A stretch of DNA of 64,000 nucleotides. Source: Paraburkholderia sp. BL10I2N1. GTDB taxonomy: Bacteria; Pseudomonadota; Gammaproteobacteria; Burkholderiales; Burkholderiaceae. Below the pieces are notes generated by a model. It was not told where the DNA came from. It saw nothing but the letters and a program-made list of their open reading frames with translations, and did no database searches. The position numbers and the translations under genes are program-made. The stretch covers positions 682,001 to 746,000 of the forward strand of contig NZ_SNWA01000002.1 of the NCBI RefSeq assembly GCF_004361815.1, read 5' to 3'. This document shows positions 45,581 to 54,209 of the stretch, piece by piece; the first letter of the stretch is position 1, and the number at the start of each line of letters is the position of its first letter.

Positions 45581-45720
45581 GCGAATTCGCAACGCGGGTG
45601 GGTGTACGAGGCACACCGTCAAGGCCAGATCATCACCGGCTTGCTGCCGCTGCGCGCCCACTGTGAAGCCGTTCGCATGAGCAAGAGTCGAAGTCGACGA
45701 GGCGCCGTGCTGGCGCCTCG

Positions 45721-45810
45721 ACGTGCTCTACGTGCTCTACGTGCTCTACGTGCTCTACGTGCTCTACGTGCTCTACGTGCTCTACGTGCTCTACGTGCTC
45801 TACGTGCTCG
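45721..45810. repeat. 9-bp tandem repeat, ten copies of ACGTGCTCT
   Basis: Nine exact copies of ACGTGCTCT and a tenth with one change (45802-45810). It lies two bases beyond the stop of the YciI-type gene on the - strand. Being a multiple of three it keeps frames open (Val-Leu-Tyr on one strand, Ala-Arg-Arg on the other), which explains long but meaningless open frames here. It is likely to vary in copy number among strains. Confidence 0.95.
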
Positions 45811-45812
45811 CG

Positions 45813-46250
45813 TCAGCGCGGCTTGTGCGCGGCGCCTTCGGCCTCGGCGCGCAGGCGCTCTTCCTGGGCGCGCAGCTGGGGTGTGAGTTCGGCGCCGAAA
45901 TCGTCGGCCTCGAACAGCGGGCGAATTTCGATCTCGGACTCGCCTTCCATCGGGTTGGGGCAGCGCCTGACCCATTCGACGGCTTCCTCCATCGACTTGA
46001 CCTGCCACAGCCAGAATCCCGCGACAAGTTCCTTGGTCTCGGCGAACGGCCCATCGATCACGGTCCGCTGACTACCCGAGAAGCGCACCCGTTTGCCCCT
46101 GGAACTCGGGTGCAAACCCTCGCCCGCGAGCATCAGGCCTGCCTTGACGAGTTCTTCATTGAAGTTTCCCATCGCCGCAAGCAGTTCCGTGCCCGGCATT
46201 TTGCCGGCCTCTGACTCGCTCGTAGCCTTAACCATCACCATGACGCGCAT
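45813..46250 (-). CDS. YciI family (YCII/DGPF-type) protein
   Basis: A 145-residue protein with the YciI-like ferredoxin fold. MRVMVMVKATSESEAG opens it, GELLAAMGNFNEELVKAG-like helices follow, and VIDGPFAETKELVAGFWL carries the DGPF motif near residue 70. Functions in this family are poorly known; some are enzymes of aromatic breakdown and others are found next to sigma factors. GGAG precedes the ATG at 46250. A 9-bp repeat array begins just after its stop. Confidence 0.88.
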   Translation of the reverse strand: MRVMVMVKATSESEAGKMPGTELLAAMGNFNEELVKAGLMLAGEGLHPSSRGKRVRFSGSQRTVIDGPFAETKELVAGFWLWQVKSMEEAVEWVRRCPNPMEGESEIEIRPLFEADDFGAELTPQLRAQEERLRAEAEGAAHKPR

Positions 46251-46438
46251 CGTCGATTCTCCTTGAATGGGTTGTTGGAGCCGCACAACCCTAAAGTCGA
46301 TTCAGGATCGACGGCGGCTCTCTGCCAATACGACGAATCGTGATACCTGAAATCGACATCGCCGTCAAAAAATCTGGCGCACTACGGTTCCCGCCAAACC
46401 TGCCGGCTGCAATCTGCGCAGTGCATCGAAGCGGGCGC

Positions 46439-46843
46439 CTAGCGAGTCGACTTTGACAAGCGGTGCGACAACCCAAGGTTCGTCACGATTTGCCAGGTAT
46501 GGACCCGTGAATACTTCATGCCGAAACGCGTCGCTATGACCTCGCGAACACGTGCATTGGTCCAGGCGTCGGTCGGAAATCCATGTTCGCGTGCAGAGCC
46601 TTGCAAGGCTGCAGCGAGCCACCGAAGTGCATGCTCGTCCAGCGCCGCGGTACGTCCGCCCACGCTCACCTGTTTCAGGGCTTCAAGCCCCCCCTTTTCC
46701 AGAATGGCCTTATAGCGCCTGACCGTATCCGCGGACATGCGCAACGCTTCGACGACCTCGGGAATGGACGCGCCTTGCGCCAACATTTGCCCGGCGGCCA
46801 TCCTTCGCATGACGCTTGGCAGTTCGTCAGTTCGAGTAGGCAT
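46439..46843 (-). CDS. Stand-alone winged-helix (IS630 transposase N-terminal type) protein
   Basis: About 134 residues resembling the DNA-binding half of IS630-family transposases. An HTH reads GASIPEVVEALRMSADTVRRY, then EKGGLEALKQVSVGGR, and a second winged-helix segment has REVIATRFGMKYSRVHTWQI. The DDE catalytic half that should follow is absent, as the frame stops after a short tail and the next bases encode nothing like it. It may be a domesticated regulator or a transposase remnant. The frame allows a start 12 bases earlier. Confidence 0.7.
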   Translation of the reverse strand: MPTRTDELPSVMRRMAAGQMLAQGASIPEVVEALRMSADTVRRYKAILEKGGLEALKQVSVGGRTAALDEHALRWLAAALQGSAREHGFPTDAWTNARVREVIATRFGMKYSRVHTWQIVTNLGLSHRLSKSTR

Positions 46844-47473
46844 TTGATCACCCATCGGTGGGAAGTCTCAGGCCCGCGACACGGCGGTACGTCTTTCAGC
46901 CGTGCGCGCTCGCGCGTACAGTTGCCCGTTGAATCGTCGCTGCACGGTTCCTCCGGACAAAGCCGCAACGAATTGCGTTCAATGACGGATGCCGAAGCCG
47001 GGCACGCTTACTAATAAATGTTTTCGTCTGCTTCGTGTAAAGCCTCAGGAAAAATAATTGCGTTGACGCACTATACGACGTGAACTATGGCAACCACCCC
47101 TGTTTTGTCGCCTGAAACAATCTGGGTGCTCGCTACACATTTCATAAAGCCTACAACCCGCCTTGATTTATTTTGGTACGTTAGCTATCGTTCTGAAACG
47201 GCTAGCAAAGCTTTTTGTTCAAAGTCCCGCCGCACAGGCTTCACAGTGCGCCTGCCACGTTTTCTGAGGAACGTTGTATGGCTCCACATTCTCGCCCCGT
47301 TTAACGCAGCATCCTTGCTTGCAGTGCTTTGCCGCATGCGACCGGTCACTGATCGGCCACGGCTGGCTTAAATCGTCACGTTCCAAACAAGGCGGCTTTT
47401 CGCGTTGATTTTTCCGAACAGCCATTTTGCTCGAGGAGCGGCATTGGTCTTTTTATAATGCGCGGGGAATACG
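46844..47473. other. AT-richer intergenic region, no supported gene
   Basis: About 630 bases, visibly lower in GC than the flanks between 46990 and 47480. A 94-residue frame at 47087-47371 has no recognisable features. A perfect TATAAT lies at 47454-47459, 15 bases before the outer-membrane pseudogene, and may be its old -10 box. Confidence 0.45.
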
Positions 47474-47979
47474 ATGTTAAGAGACCTTTTAAAATTATTA
47501 AATGTATTAGCCCCTGCTTTTTTCTGCAATTCAAATACCGCTTCATGGGCGCAAAGTGCGGCTGAGGACGCGAACAGGAGTGACAACCCGCTGAATCCGG
47601 CAACTTCACTCAATTTGCAGAACTATTTCGCGCCGAGTCTGTTCGGCGCAAGTGCTCGCACGAAGGATTTCCTGCTGCGCCCCACCGTGCCGCCCGGGCT
47701 AAACGGTCTCGTACCCGCGCCACAGATCTTCCGGATGACACCCCGTTCGGCATCTTCAATCTTCCCGATGGCTCGTATCTCCGCTCGACCGGAATCTGAA
47801 CCTTCGAACTTCAGCGCGGCAACGATGACCTGCCGGTCGGTCCCGGTGACGGTAAGGCATGGAACGCTGGTCCGATCATCTTCAACACGTTCGTCGAACC
47901 GCCGTATTCGGTCGCACAATCTGGGGATGGCGTATCCAGATGGCAGATTTTTGCCCGCCTGAACATAACCCTCGGATAG
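47474..47979 (+). pseudogene. Remnant of an outer-membrane transporter-like protein
   Basis: The 5' part gives a signal-like start, then NPLNPATSLNLQNYFAPSLF and DFLLRPTVPPGLNG, ending PAPQIFRMT. The C-terminal part, in another frame, gives PFGIFNLPDGSYLRSTGI, a TGA stop (47797-47799) where Trp is expected, then TFELQRGNDDLPVGPGDGKA and a closing WQIFARLNITLG. Together they match the two ends of a roughly 300-residue beta-barrel family often found beside DUF1254 genes. An internal deletion of over 100 codons, a frameshift and a nonsense change have destroyed it. Confidence 0.75.
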
Positions 47980-48008
47980 TAACGGACAGACCCACAGAGG
48001 CGGGAACC

Positions 48009-49424
48009 ATGAACCTTCGGACAGTCGTTCGAGCAGGAGCACTTGTCCTGGGACTTTCGTTGCTGACGCTACCGCCCGTGCAGGCGCAGACCACGGGATC
48101 TTCCGAAGCGGAAGGCGTCACGGTTTCTCCGGACGAGGCACGCAGCATTGCGAAGGACGCCTTCGTCTACGCGTATCCCATGCTCTTCAACTACAAGACG
48201 ATGTACCAGCAAGCCGTTGACACAAAAGCGCGAACCTGGGTGGGTGGCTTCGGCAAGTTGCGGAATTACTCCCGGCCATATGGTCCGGAGAACAGGGAAA
48301 TCGTTACGCCCAACAATGACACACCTTACTCGTGGGCCTGGCTCGACTTGCGAAGCGAGCCATGGGTACTCTCGGTTCCGGCTATCAAGGACAGACGCTA
48401 TTACGTGTTCCAGTGGATCGACCTCTTCACCTACAACTTTGCGTATGTCGGCTCGCGTACGACGGGTGAACGTGCAGGCCACTACCTGTTCGCCGGCCCA
48501 AACTGGAAAGGCAAGACACCCAGGGGCATCGACCAGGTCTTCCGCTCGGAGACGGATTTCGTCCTGACGCTCGGGCGCACTGCGTTGAACGGTCCGTCGG
48601 ACGTCAAGAACGTACAGGCGATTCAGAAGGGCTACAGGCTGACGCCACTGTCTGCCTTTGAGCATGGCGCGCCGCCGCCGGCAGCGCCAAGGCTGACGTT
48701 CCCCAAATGGAATGAAGCAAAGGCAACATCGATCGACTTCATTGCATACCTCAATTTCCTGCTGCAATTCACCCAACCGACTGCCCCGTCGGAAGTCGAC
48801 TTGATGCAGCACTTCGCGAAGATCGGCATTGGCCCAGGCAGGCACTTCGATGCGTCAAGCTTGCCGCCGGATACGCGAGACGCCATCGAAGCGGGCATAG
48901 ACGATGCCAAGGCCGCGCTTGCCGAAGCGGAAAAGCACACAACAAGCTCATTCGACCTCTTCGGCTCGCGCGAGGACCTGAACGGCGACTACATGAAGCG
49001 CGCGGTCGCCGCGGCGATGGGCATCTACGGCAACACGAAGAACGAGACCGTGTATGTCGGCACACGTGTCGATGCCGATCATCAGCAGTTGCTGGGCTCT
49101 CAGCCCTACGTGATTCATTTCGACAAAAAGGACCTCCCTCCTGCGAAGTTCTTCTGGTCAATGACGATGTACGACCTGCCCGGCCGGCACCTCGTGACCA
49201 ACCCGATTCATCGCTATTCGATCGGTGACCGGACCAAAGGCCTCCAATACAACGACGACGGTTCGCTGGACATCTACGTCCAGCATGCGTCGCCTGGCAA
49301 GGACGAGGAATCGAACTGGCTTCCCGCTCCCGACGGCCCATACATTGTGATCGCCCGGATTTATGGGCCCGATGCGACGGTGTTCGATGGATCGTGGAAA
49401 TTTCCGGCGCCGCAAAAGCAATGA
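48009..49424 (+). CDS. DUF1254 domain-containing exported protein
   Basis: A 471-residue protein with a Sec signal peptide (LVLGLSLLTLPPVQAQ) followed by DUF1254 (AFVYAYPMLFNYKTMYQQAV, TPNNDTPYSWAWLDLRSEPW, YYVFQWIDLFTYNF). A DUF1214 domain covers the C-terminal third (NGDYMKRAVAAAMGIYGN, FWSMTMYDLPGRHLV). Both domains are common in periplasmic proteins of unknown biochemical role. The ATG at 48009 follows AGGCGGG. It starts 29 bases after the outer-membrane pseudogene, which was probably its partner. Confidence 0.9.
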   Translation: MNLRTVVRAGALVLGLSLLTLPPVQAQTTGSSEAEGVTVSPDEARSIAKDAFVYAYPMLFNYKTMYQQAVDTKARTWVGGFGKLRNYSRPYGPENREIVTPNNDTPYSWAWLDLRSEPWVLSVPAIKDRRYYVFQWIDLFTYNFAYVGSRTTGERAGHYLFAGPNWKGKTPRGIDQVFRSETDFVLTLGRTALNGPSDVKNVQAIQKGYRLTPLSAFEHGAPPPAAPRLTFPKWNEAKATSIDFIAYLNFLLQFTQPTAPSEVDLMQHFAKIGIGPGRHFDASSLPPDTRDAIEAGIDDAKAALAEAEKHTTSSFDLFGSREDLNGDYMKRAVAAAMGIYGNTKNETVYVGTRVDADHQQLLGSQPYVIHFDKKDLPPAKFFWSMTMYDLPGRHLVTNPIHRYSIGDRTKGLQYNDDGSLDIYVQHASPGKDEESNWLPAPDGPYIVIARIYGPDATVFDGSWKFPAPQKQ

Positions 49425-49579
49425 ACGCATGGCTGCCGTGAACCAAACCTGAGGGGCAATCCTGTGAACACCCCGAACTGCCTTGTCCGCGGCCTGGTCC
49501 GGGCGACACGCCCTCTACCTGCAGGTAGGCGGCGCGTGGCGCCAGGGTCCGCGCGCAAGGAACACGCTGGAGAAAGCCG

Positions 49580-50098
49580 ATGGATACCAGTCTGACTACG
49601 CATCTGACCCGGTTGCTATTGCACGCGGCCAGAAACAGGCGCGTACTGCCTTATACCCGCTTTCACTCGATCTTCCCGCACACGATACCCCTCGCCGCCA
49701 GGCACGCCGCGCTCGCGTCTGTGCTTGAACATCTCTCCGACTGTCAGCAGGCCGACTACGGCGTGCTGCTCGCGCGCGACAACGGTCTGCCCGGACCTGA
49801 ATTCTTCCAGCGATTCAGGAAACATCGACTGGACGAGTACACCGCTGTCGTAGGAGACCCGCGTTACCACAACGCGACGATGAAGCAGCAACGGTTGATT
49901 GTCGATACCGAGCGGGCTCGCGTCTATGCGCACGTGGCAACGCATTTTCCGGTGCCGGCAACGCAGCCACAAAAAGGAGTCTTCCATGACGTGCAACCCA
50001 TCGAAATCGAGCCTGCATCGTGCGACCGCAATCAAGGCGGCGCTCGCGCTTCTGGTCGCTTCCGCGTGTCCGGCGATGGCTCAGAATGCCAACCCTGA
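49580..50098 (+). CDS. Hypothetical protein, 172 aa
   Basis: It starts at an ATG with GGAG seven bases upstream. The first 125 residues look like a folded, mostly helical cytosolic protein: RNRRVLPYTRFHSIFP, LASVLEHLSDCQQADYGVLLARDNGLPG (in part), and RQRLIVDTERARVYAHV-like closing helix. I recall similar uncharacterised proteins in Burkholderia. The last 38 residues overlap the next gene by 113 bases and look like out-of-frame translation, so the natural stop may have been lost. No function known. Confidence 0.65.
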   Translation: MDTSLTTHLTRLLLHAARNRRVLPYTRFHSIFPHTIPLAARHAALASVLEHLSDCQQADYGVLLARDNGLPGPEFFQRFRKHRLDEYTAVVGDPRYHNATMKQQRLIVDTERARVYAHVATHFPVPATQPQKGVFHDVQPIEIEPASCDRNQGGARASGRFRVSGDGSECQP

Positions 50099-50597
50099 TC
50101 AGGGTCGACTGGTCATCGGCGCGGCTGCGCTAGCCCACGTTCAGGCGCGTGTCATTGGTATCGAGCCGGATTCGAACAGCGTGACGCTACGCGGGCCGCG
50201 CGGGAACATCGCGGTCATCGAGGTGAACCCGGAAGTCGCGGACGTGAAGAAGTTGCAAATTGGCGATGTGGTGGACATCGCCTACAAGAACGCAATTCTC
50301 ATCGGCGTCGATAGGGTCGCGACAAGCGGCATTCGCGAACGCATCGACACCGAAACCGCTGTGCCTGCCTCAGGCGGTGTGGTCGCTACCGCTCGCCGGG
50401 TCGAAGTACTGGCGACCGTGCAGAAGATCGATCGCAAACATCGTCAGGTCACGCTACGAGGACCAACCCGCACTGAGGTGCTCGATGTTGCGCCGGACGT
50501 GTCGCTCGATCACCTGAAGGTGGGCGACTCGGTACGAGCCGTCTTTGTCGCTGCCGCCGCCGCGCAGGTTTCGCGGGATGGCGCGGATGTCAAGTAA
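49986..50597 (+). CDS. Exported protein with two OB-like repeats, unknown function
   Basis: A 203-residue protein. GGAG precedes the ATG at 49986 and a signal peptide (AIKAALALLVASACPAMAQ) follows. The mature part has two similar halves: ARVIGIEPDSNSVTLRGPRG with LQIGDVVDIAYKNA, and ATVQKIDRKHRQVTLRGPTR with LKVGDSVRAVFVAA. This internal duplication suggests two small beta-barrel domains. It probably acts in the periplasm. It overlaps the end of the preceding open frame. Confidence 0.75.
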   Translation: MTCNPSKSSLHRATAIKAALALLVASACPAMAQNANPDQGRLVIGAAALAHVQARVIGIEPDSNSVTLRGPRGNIAVIEVNPEVADVKKLQIGDVVDIAYKNAILIGVDRVATSGIRERIDTETAVPASGGVVATARRVEVLATVQKIDRKHRQVTLRGPTRTEVLDVAPDVSLDHLKVGDSVRAVFVAAAAAQVSRDGADVK

Positions 50598-50680
50598 CAG
50601 CGCACCTGTGGTTCCGATAGCTGCCACCCTGCCGATGATCGTCCTTTCGATCCAACGCCACACCCTTCAGGAGCACTGCG

Positions 50681-52091
50681 ATGGCTGACCTGGAAAGTAT
50701 CGAAGATAAACGGGCGGCAGGCCAGAAAGCACGCGAGCGTACGAAGCGCTCGGAGCATCGCGAAGTAGGCAACGTCGATCGCGACCCCGTCGAACTGTTG
50801 CAACGTAGCAGCCAGGGACGGGTCGAGGCGCTCGTCCCGTTGCGTTACGGCCGGATGGCGGTTTCGCCGTTCGCCTTTTTTCGCGGCAGCGCCATTCTTC
50901 AGGCGCATGACCTGAGCGGGACACCGAACACCGGCATCGTCTCGTCTATCTGCGGGGACGCCCACCTGATGAACTTCGGCGGGTTCGCCACGCCGGAGCG
51001 TCAACTTGTCTTCGACCTGAACGACTTCGACGAGGTCACAATCGGCCCATGGGAATGGGACATCAAGCGGCTTGCGGCAAGTTTCGCCATCGCCGCGCAG
51101 CACATGGGCGTCGGTCGTGGCGTCGCAAGCGATCTGGTGATGGCCGTCGTCAACAGTTATCGCGACCGCATCGCCCAGTATGCGGAGTGCAGCGTACTCG
51201 AACTCTGGTACGAGCGCATTACGTTCGAAGGGATGATCGAATCGGCAGTCACCCCCGAAGGTCGGCGTCTGGTCCGCAAGGGCATGGAAGGCGGCCGGCC
51301 GGACGCACGAGAGCGTACTCAGCAAGATGGCAGTCGAGCAGGATGGCCGATGGATCATGCGCGACGCGCCGCCCGCGCTCTTTCACCCGGCCGGCCCGAA
51401 CTCACTCCTCGGCGCTCAAAGCGACTGGGCCGAAACGGACGCCTGGAAGAAGAAGCTCCACAAGTCGTGGCAAGAATACCTCGACACGCTCGCGCCTGAC
51501 CGTCGCGAACTGCTCTCCAAATTTGCCGTAGAGGACATTGCGTTCAAGGTTGTCGGTGTGGGCAGTGTCGGGACGTTCTGCCTCGTGATGCTTCTGATCG
51601 ACAGCTGGGGAAAGCCCCTCTTCCTGCAGATCAAGGAAGCGCGCGCATCGGTGGTCGCCCAGTATTTCAACGCTCCCGGGCCGGGGCACGAAGGGCAGCG
51701 TGTGGTAGTCGGGCAGCGTTTGATGCAGGCGGCCAGCGACATATTTCTCGGTTGGACGACTGGCCCCCAAAGCCGTCACTTCTACCTTCGGCAACTTCGC
51801 GACATGAAAGTATCCGCCTCTATCGAACTCTTCGATACGACCATGCTGGAGGGGTATGCGCGAGTGTGCGCGTGGGTCCTGGCACGTGCCCATGCGAAAG
51901 CCAGCGGCAAAGCGGTAGAACTGGCGAGCTACATGGGAAAAGGCGACCAGTTCGCAGAGGCACTCGTGCATTACTCGCTTGCCTGTTCGAAGCAGAACGA
52001 GAAAGACTACGACGCCTTTCTTCGCGCATGCCGGTCGGGCAAACTGGAAGCACGCACCGATGAGGATATGGCGGCCGATTTCAGCGTTTGA
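50681..52091 (+). pseudogene. DUF2252 family gene split by a frameshift
   Basis: The 5' frame encodes the N-terminal half of a DUF2252 protein, a kinase-like fold: ALVPLRYGRMAVSPFAFFRG, SSICGDAHLMNFGGF and LVFDLNDFDEVTIGPWEWD. After about residue 203 it goes out of frame. The 3' half (RTHESVLSKMAVEQDGRWIM, LQIKEARASV, DIFLGW) is in another frame from about 51294 to 52091. The break falls in a GGCCGGCCGG run at 51293-51302. Restoring one frame gives about 465 residues, the usual size. This is either real decay or a sequencing error in that run. Confidence 0.82.
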
Positions 52092-52237
52092 CGCGCTGGT
52101 GCGAGCCTGCTGCCAGCGCAGCCGGGTTCAGCTTGCCGTCGTCACGCTATCGCGTCCTGAGTCATTTGACGCTTGACCTTGCCACCGTGGGAACGTCGAA
52201 GCTAAAGGCTCCCGACTGACCACCCAAGGAGAAGCAT

Positions 52238-52441
52238 ATGGAACTGCAGATCAACGACATGACATGCGGCGGATGTGCAGCTGCGGTAACGCGCGCGGTA
52301 ACGAATCTGGATAGCGGCGCGAAAGTGGACAGCGATGTCGCCACCCGGAACGTGAAAATCAACTCAGGCGCAGCGCCCGGGAGTCTGCTGGCTGCGATCC
52401 AAGCGGCGGGTTTTCACCCGGTCGAGAAAACCGGGGCATGA
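52238..52441 (+). CDS. Heavy-metal-associated (CopZ-like) domain protein
   Basis: A 67-residue metallochaperone-type protein. The metal site MTCGGCAAAV lies near residue 8 in place of the more usual MTCxxC form, with two Cys spaced as expected. It has the beta-alpha-beta-beta-alpha-beta length of an HMA domain. It probably carries Cu(I) in the cytosol. GGAG lies seven bases before the ATG. No copper ATPase is encoded nearby. Confidence 0.92.
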   Translation: MELQINDMTCGGCAAAVTRAVTNLDSGAKVDSDVATRNVKINSGAAPGSLLAAIQAAGFHPVEKTGA

Positions 52442-52542
52442 CCGCCTGCGGCACGATGAGCGGCAGGCGGCCTTCCTCAAGCTCGCCTGCTGCATCATCT
52501 GCTGGCGACGGTGCAAAACGCATTTTGTTAGTCGAGGTCGCC

Positions 52543-52635
52543 CGTCGCGGACCGCACGCATTACGCCACGCCTGTGCGACGCGTCTTTTTGCCGAAGGAT
52601 TGAGCCTCAAGGAGACAGGAGATCATCTCGGCCGG
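52543..52635 (+). pseudogene. Fragment of a tyrosine recombinase (integrase)
   Basis: Thirty-one codons give ARRGPHALRHACATRLFAEG followed by LSLKETGDHLGR. This is the HxLRH-containing box II and the following helix of a XerC/phage-type integrase. The second His/Trp and the active Tyr that should follow are missing. It is therefore a short remnant of an integrated element. The 300-base interval 52442-52753 holds nothing else. Confidence 0.65.
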
Positions 52636-52753
52636 GAAAGGCGCGGGATCAAATGCTCCCCGGACGCGGTGGCAAGGGGGGTGAAACTGTTTGCGATTTC
52701 AACGACGCTGCAGGCCAGACGATCGGACCAGTGACGCCCGTCTGCTGCGCGAC

Positions 52754-53686
52754 CTACTGGGCGGTCTGCTGACGTTGATACTCGTTGTGCTTCATTTGCA
52801 TATAGTCGGCGCGGCTGACCTCGTGCAATTGGCGCGGATACTGCTCGGTCGCATCGAACCAGGCAGCGAGGCGTTCGTCGAGGCGGGCGTTGGGAGGGCT
52901 GGAAAGCGCACCCAGATAGGCATCGATGGCGAGGTAATAGCGCATGGTATTGCGTTCCACCAGACCGCGCACGCCGCCGATGTACTGCGTCTCGTCCGCC
53001 GGCAGATCGGGCGTGGAGGAAAAGCCAACCTTGTCCCTGCCGATCGTTGCCAGATAGGCTTTCATCGCAAGCCGTCCCGCCGTGCCGTAACCGTAGGCGT
53101 AGGTCAGATGGATAAAGGTGCGACTATCGTCCACGGGTATCGCCTCCAGCACGATACGGTAATCTTTTGTGCTCAGCGGACCCGTGGCCGCGGAGAGCTC
53201 CACACGAAGATAATCCGGGCTGCTCGCTGCCGTGCGATAGTTGAATTGCACGCGGTAGGACGAGGAAAGCGATTCCTCTGTCTTCTTGCCGATGTTCACC
53301 GTGAGGGCCGTACCGCTGGCGCTCGTCGATGCATGGCAGTACTTGATGTTCAGGTGCAGGATCAGCACGTCGCACCAGTTGGCCGGGCCCTGAGTCGGGT
53401 CGTTGAGCGTGCCGCTGACTGTCGCGAACGGATAGTTGACCACGCCGTAAATATCGCCTTTGAGTGCCGAGGGCAACTCCTGCGATTCGAGGTACAGCGG
53501 TCGCTGGAACTGGTTGAGCGCGAGCTGCTGCGTCAGACTCTGGTATTTGTCGCGCAGGCTCGCCGCGTTGTCGGCCGCTTGCGCGAAGGCGCTCTGGCAC
53601 AGGCAGCAGAACACCGCCAGCATCGTGGCCATCAACCATTGTCGCGCTCTCCGGTTGCCTGTTGGTGATCTGGCAAGCCTGCCCAT
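52754..53686 (-). CDS. Exported protein of unknown function, 310 aa
   Basis: GGAGG lies six bases ahead of the ATG at 53686. A signal sequence (ATMLAVFCCLCQSAFAQA) is followed by a helix (SLRDKYQSLTQQLALNQF). The mature domain is rich in beta structure: VNYPFATVSGTLNDPTQGP, WCDVLILHLNIKYCH, and RTFIHLTYAYGYGTAGRLAM. It looks like a periplasmic START/SRPBCC-like barrel, but this is only an impression from the pattern. I do not recognise a named family. It is a single gene, with a 520-base empty stretch upstream. Confidence 0.75.
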   Translation of the reverse strand: MGRLARSPTGNRRARQWLMATMLAVFCCLCQSAFAQAADNAASLRDKYQSLTQQLALNQFQRPLYLESQELPSALKGDIYGVVNYPFATVSGTLNDPTQGPANWCDVLILHLNIKYCHASTSASGTALTVNIGKKTEESLSSSYRVQFNYRTAASSPDYLRVELSAATGPLSTKDYRIVLEAIPVDDSRTFIHLTYAYGYGTAGRLAMKAYLATIGRDKVGFSSTPDLPADETQYIGGVRGLVERNTMRYYLAIDAYLGALSSPPNARLDERLAAWFDATEQYPRQLHEVSRADYMQMKHNEYQRQQTAQ

Positions 53687-54209
53687 GGACGTCCTCCTAC
53701 TTTTGGCTCAGGATGCGGGGCGCCGGGCGTCGATCGGATCGTGGCGCGCTGATTGCCTTGGCATTCTTGCAGGAGGCGGCGTGGTTTGTACATCCGTAAT
53801 CGCCGCTGTCTCGCAGTACGCCGGGATAGACCGATAAACCCGTGCACTGCCGCTCGGCGACGTTCAAAGCGGCCGTCCGCCCGGACTGGTCGGCCATCGT
53901 CAGCCGAGGAACCCATACCAGCCATTGACGCCTTGAGGGACCGAAGACCGCTGTGGCCTGACCGCCCGAATGCTATTCGAAGGTGAAGGCCCGTTGTTTG
54001 AGTGGAGCCGCCGCTGGAATGGCAAGGTGACGGCTATGGCGAACGACGGCTCGTGGCCTAACCCGGAAGTACATCACCCGCTGACGGACCTATAGGTCGA
54101 TCGGGCCCGAAGTTCCGGACTCGACCCGAAGCGGCCGTCGATCTTCAGGGAAAGCGGACATCCACAGACCTCGTTGCGTGCGCGTCGCGGCACGGACATC
54201 ACTTACTAC
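53687..54209. other. Intergenic stretch without a supported gene
   Basis: About 520 bases between the exported protein and the histidine kinase, the 3' end of which lies at 54210. A 41-codon frame at 53970-54095 has no clear ribosome site. No strong repeats or hairpins are apparent. Confidence 0.4.

Noticed and set aside
45721..45810. Possible CRISPR array
   Set aside because: Repeat units of 9 bases with no spacers and no cas genes nearby.
45619..46008. Arg-Ala-Arg repeat protein on the - strand, and Val-Leu-Tyr repeats on the + strand
   Set aside because: Both are simple translations of the 9-bp tandem repeat, with no ribosome site or flanking domain.
47087..47371. A 94-codon + strand frame in the AT-richer gap
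   Set aside because: No ribosome site of note and no recognisable segment.
53970..54095. A 41-codon frame with a Trp-rich product
   Set aside because: No clear ribosome site and no known pattern; kept only as a remark in the gap entry.
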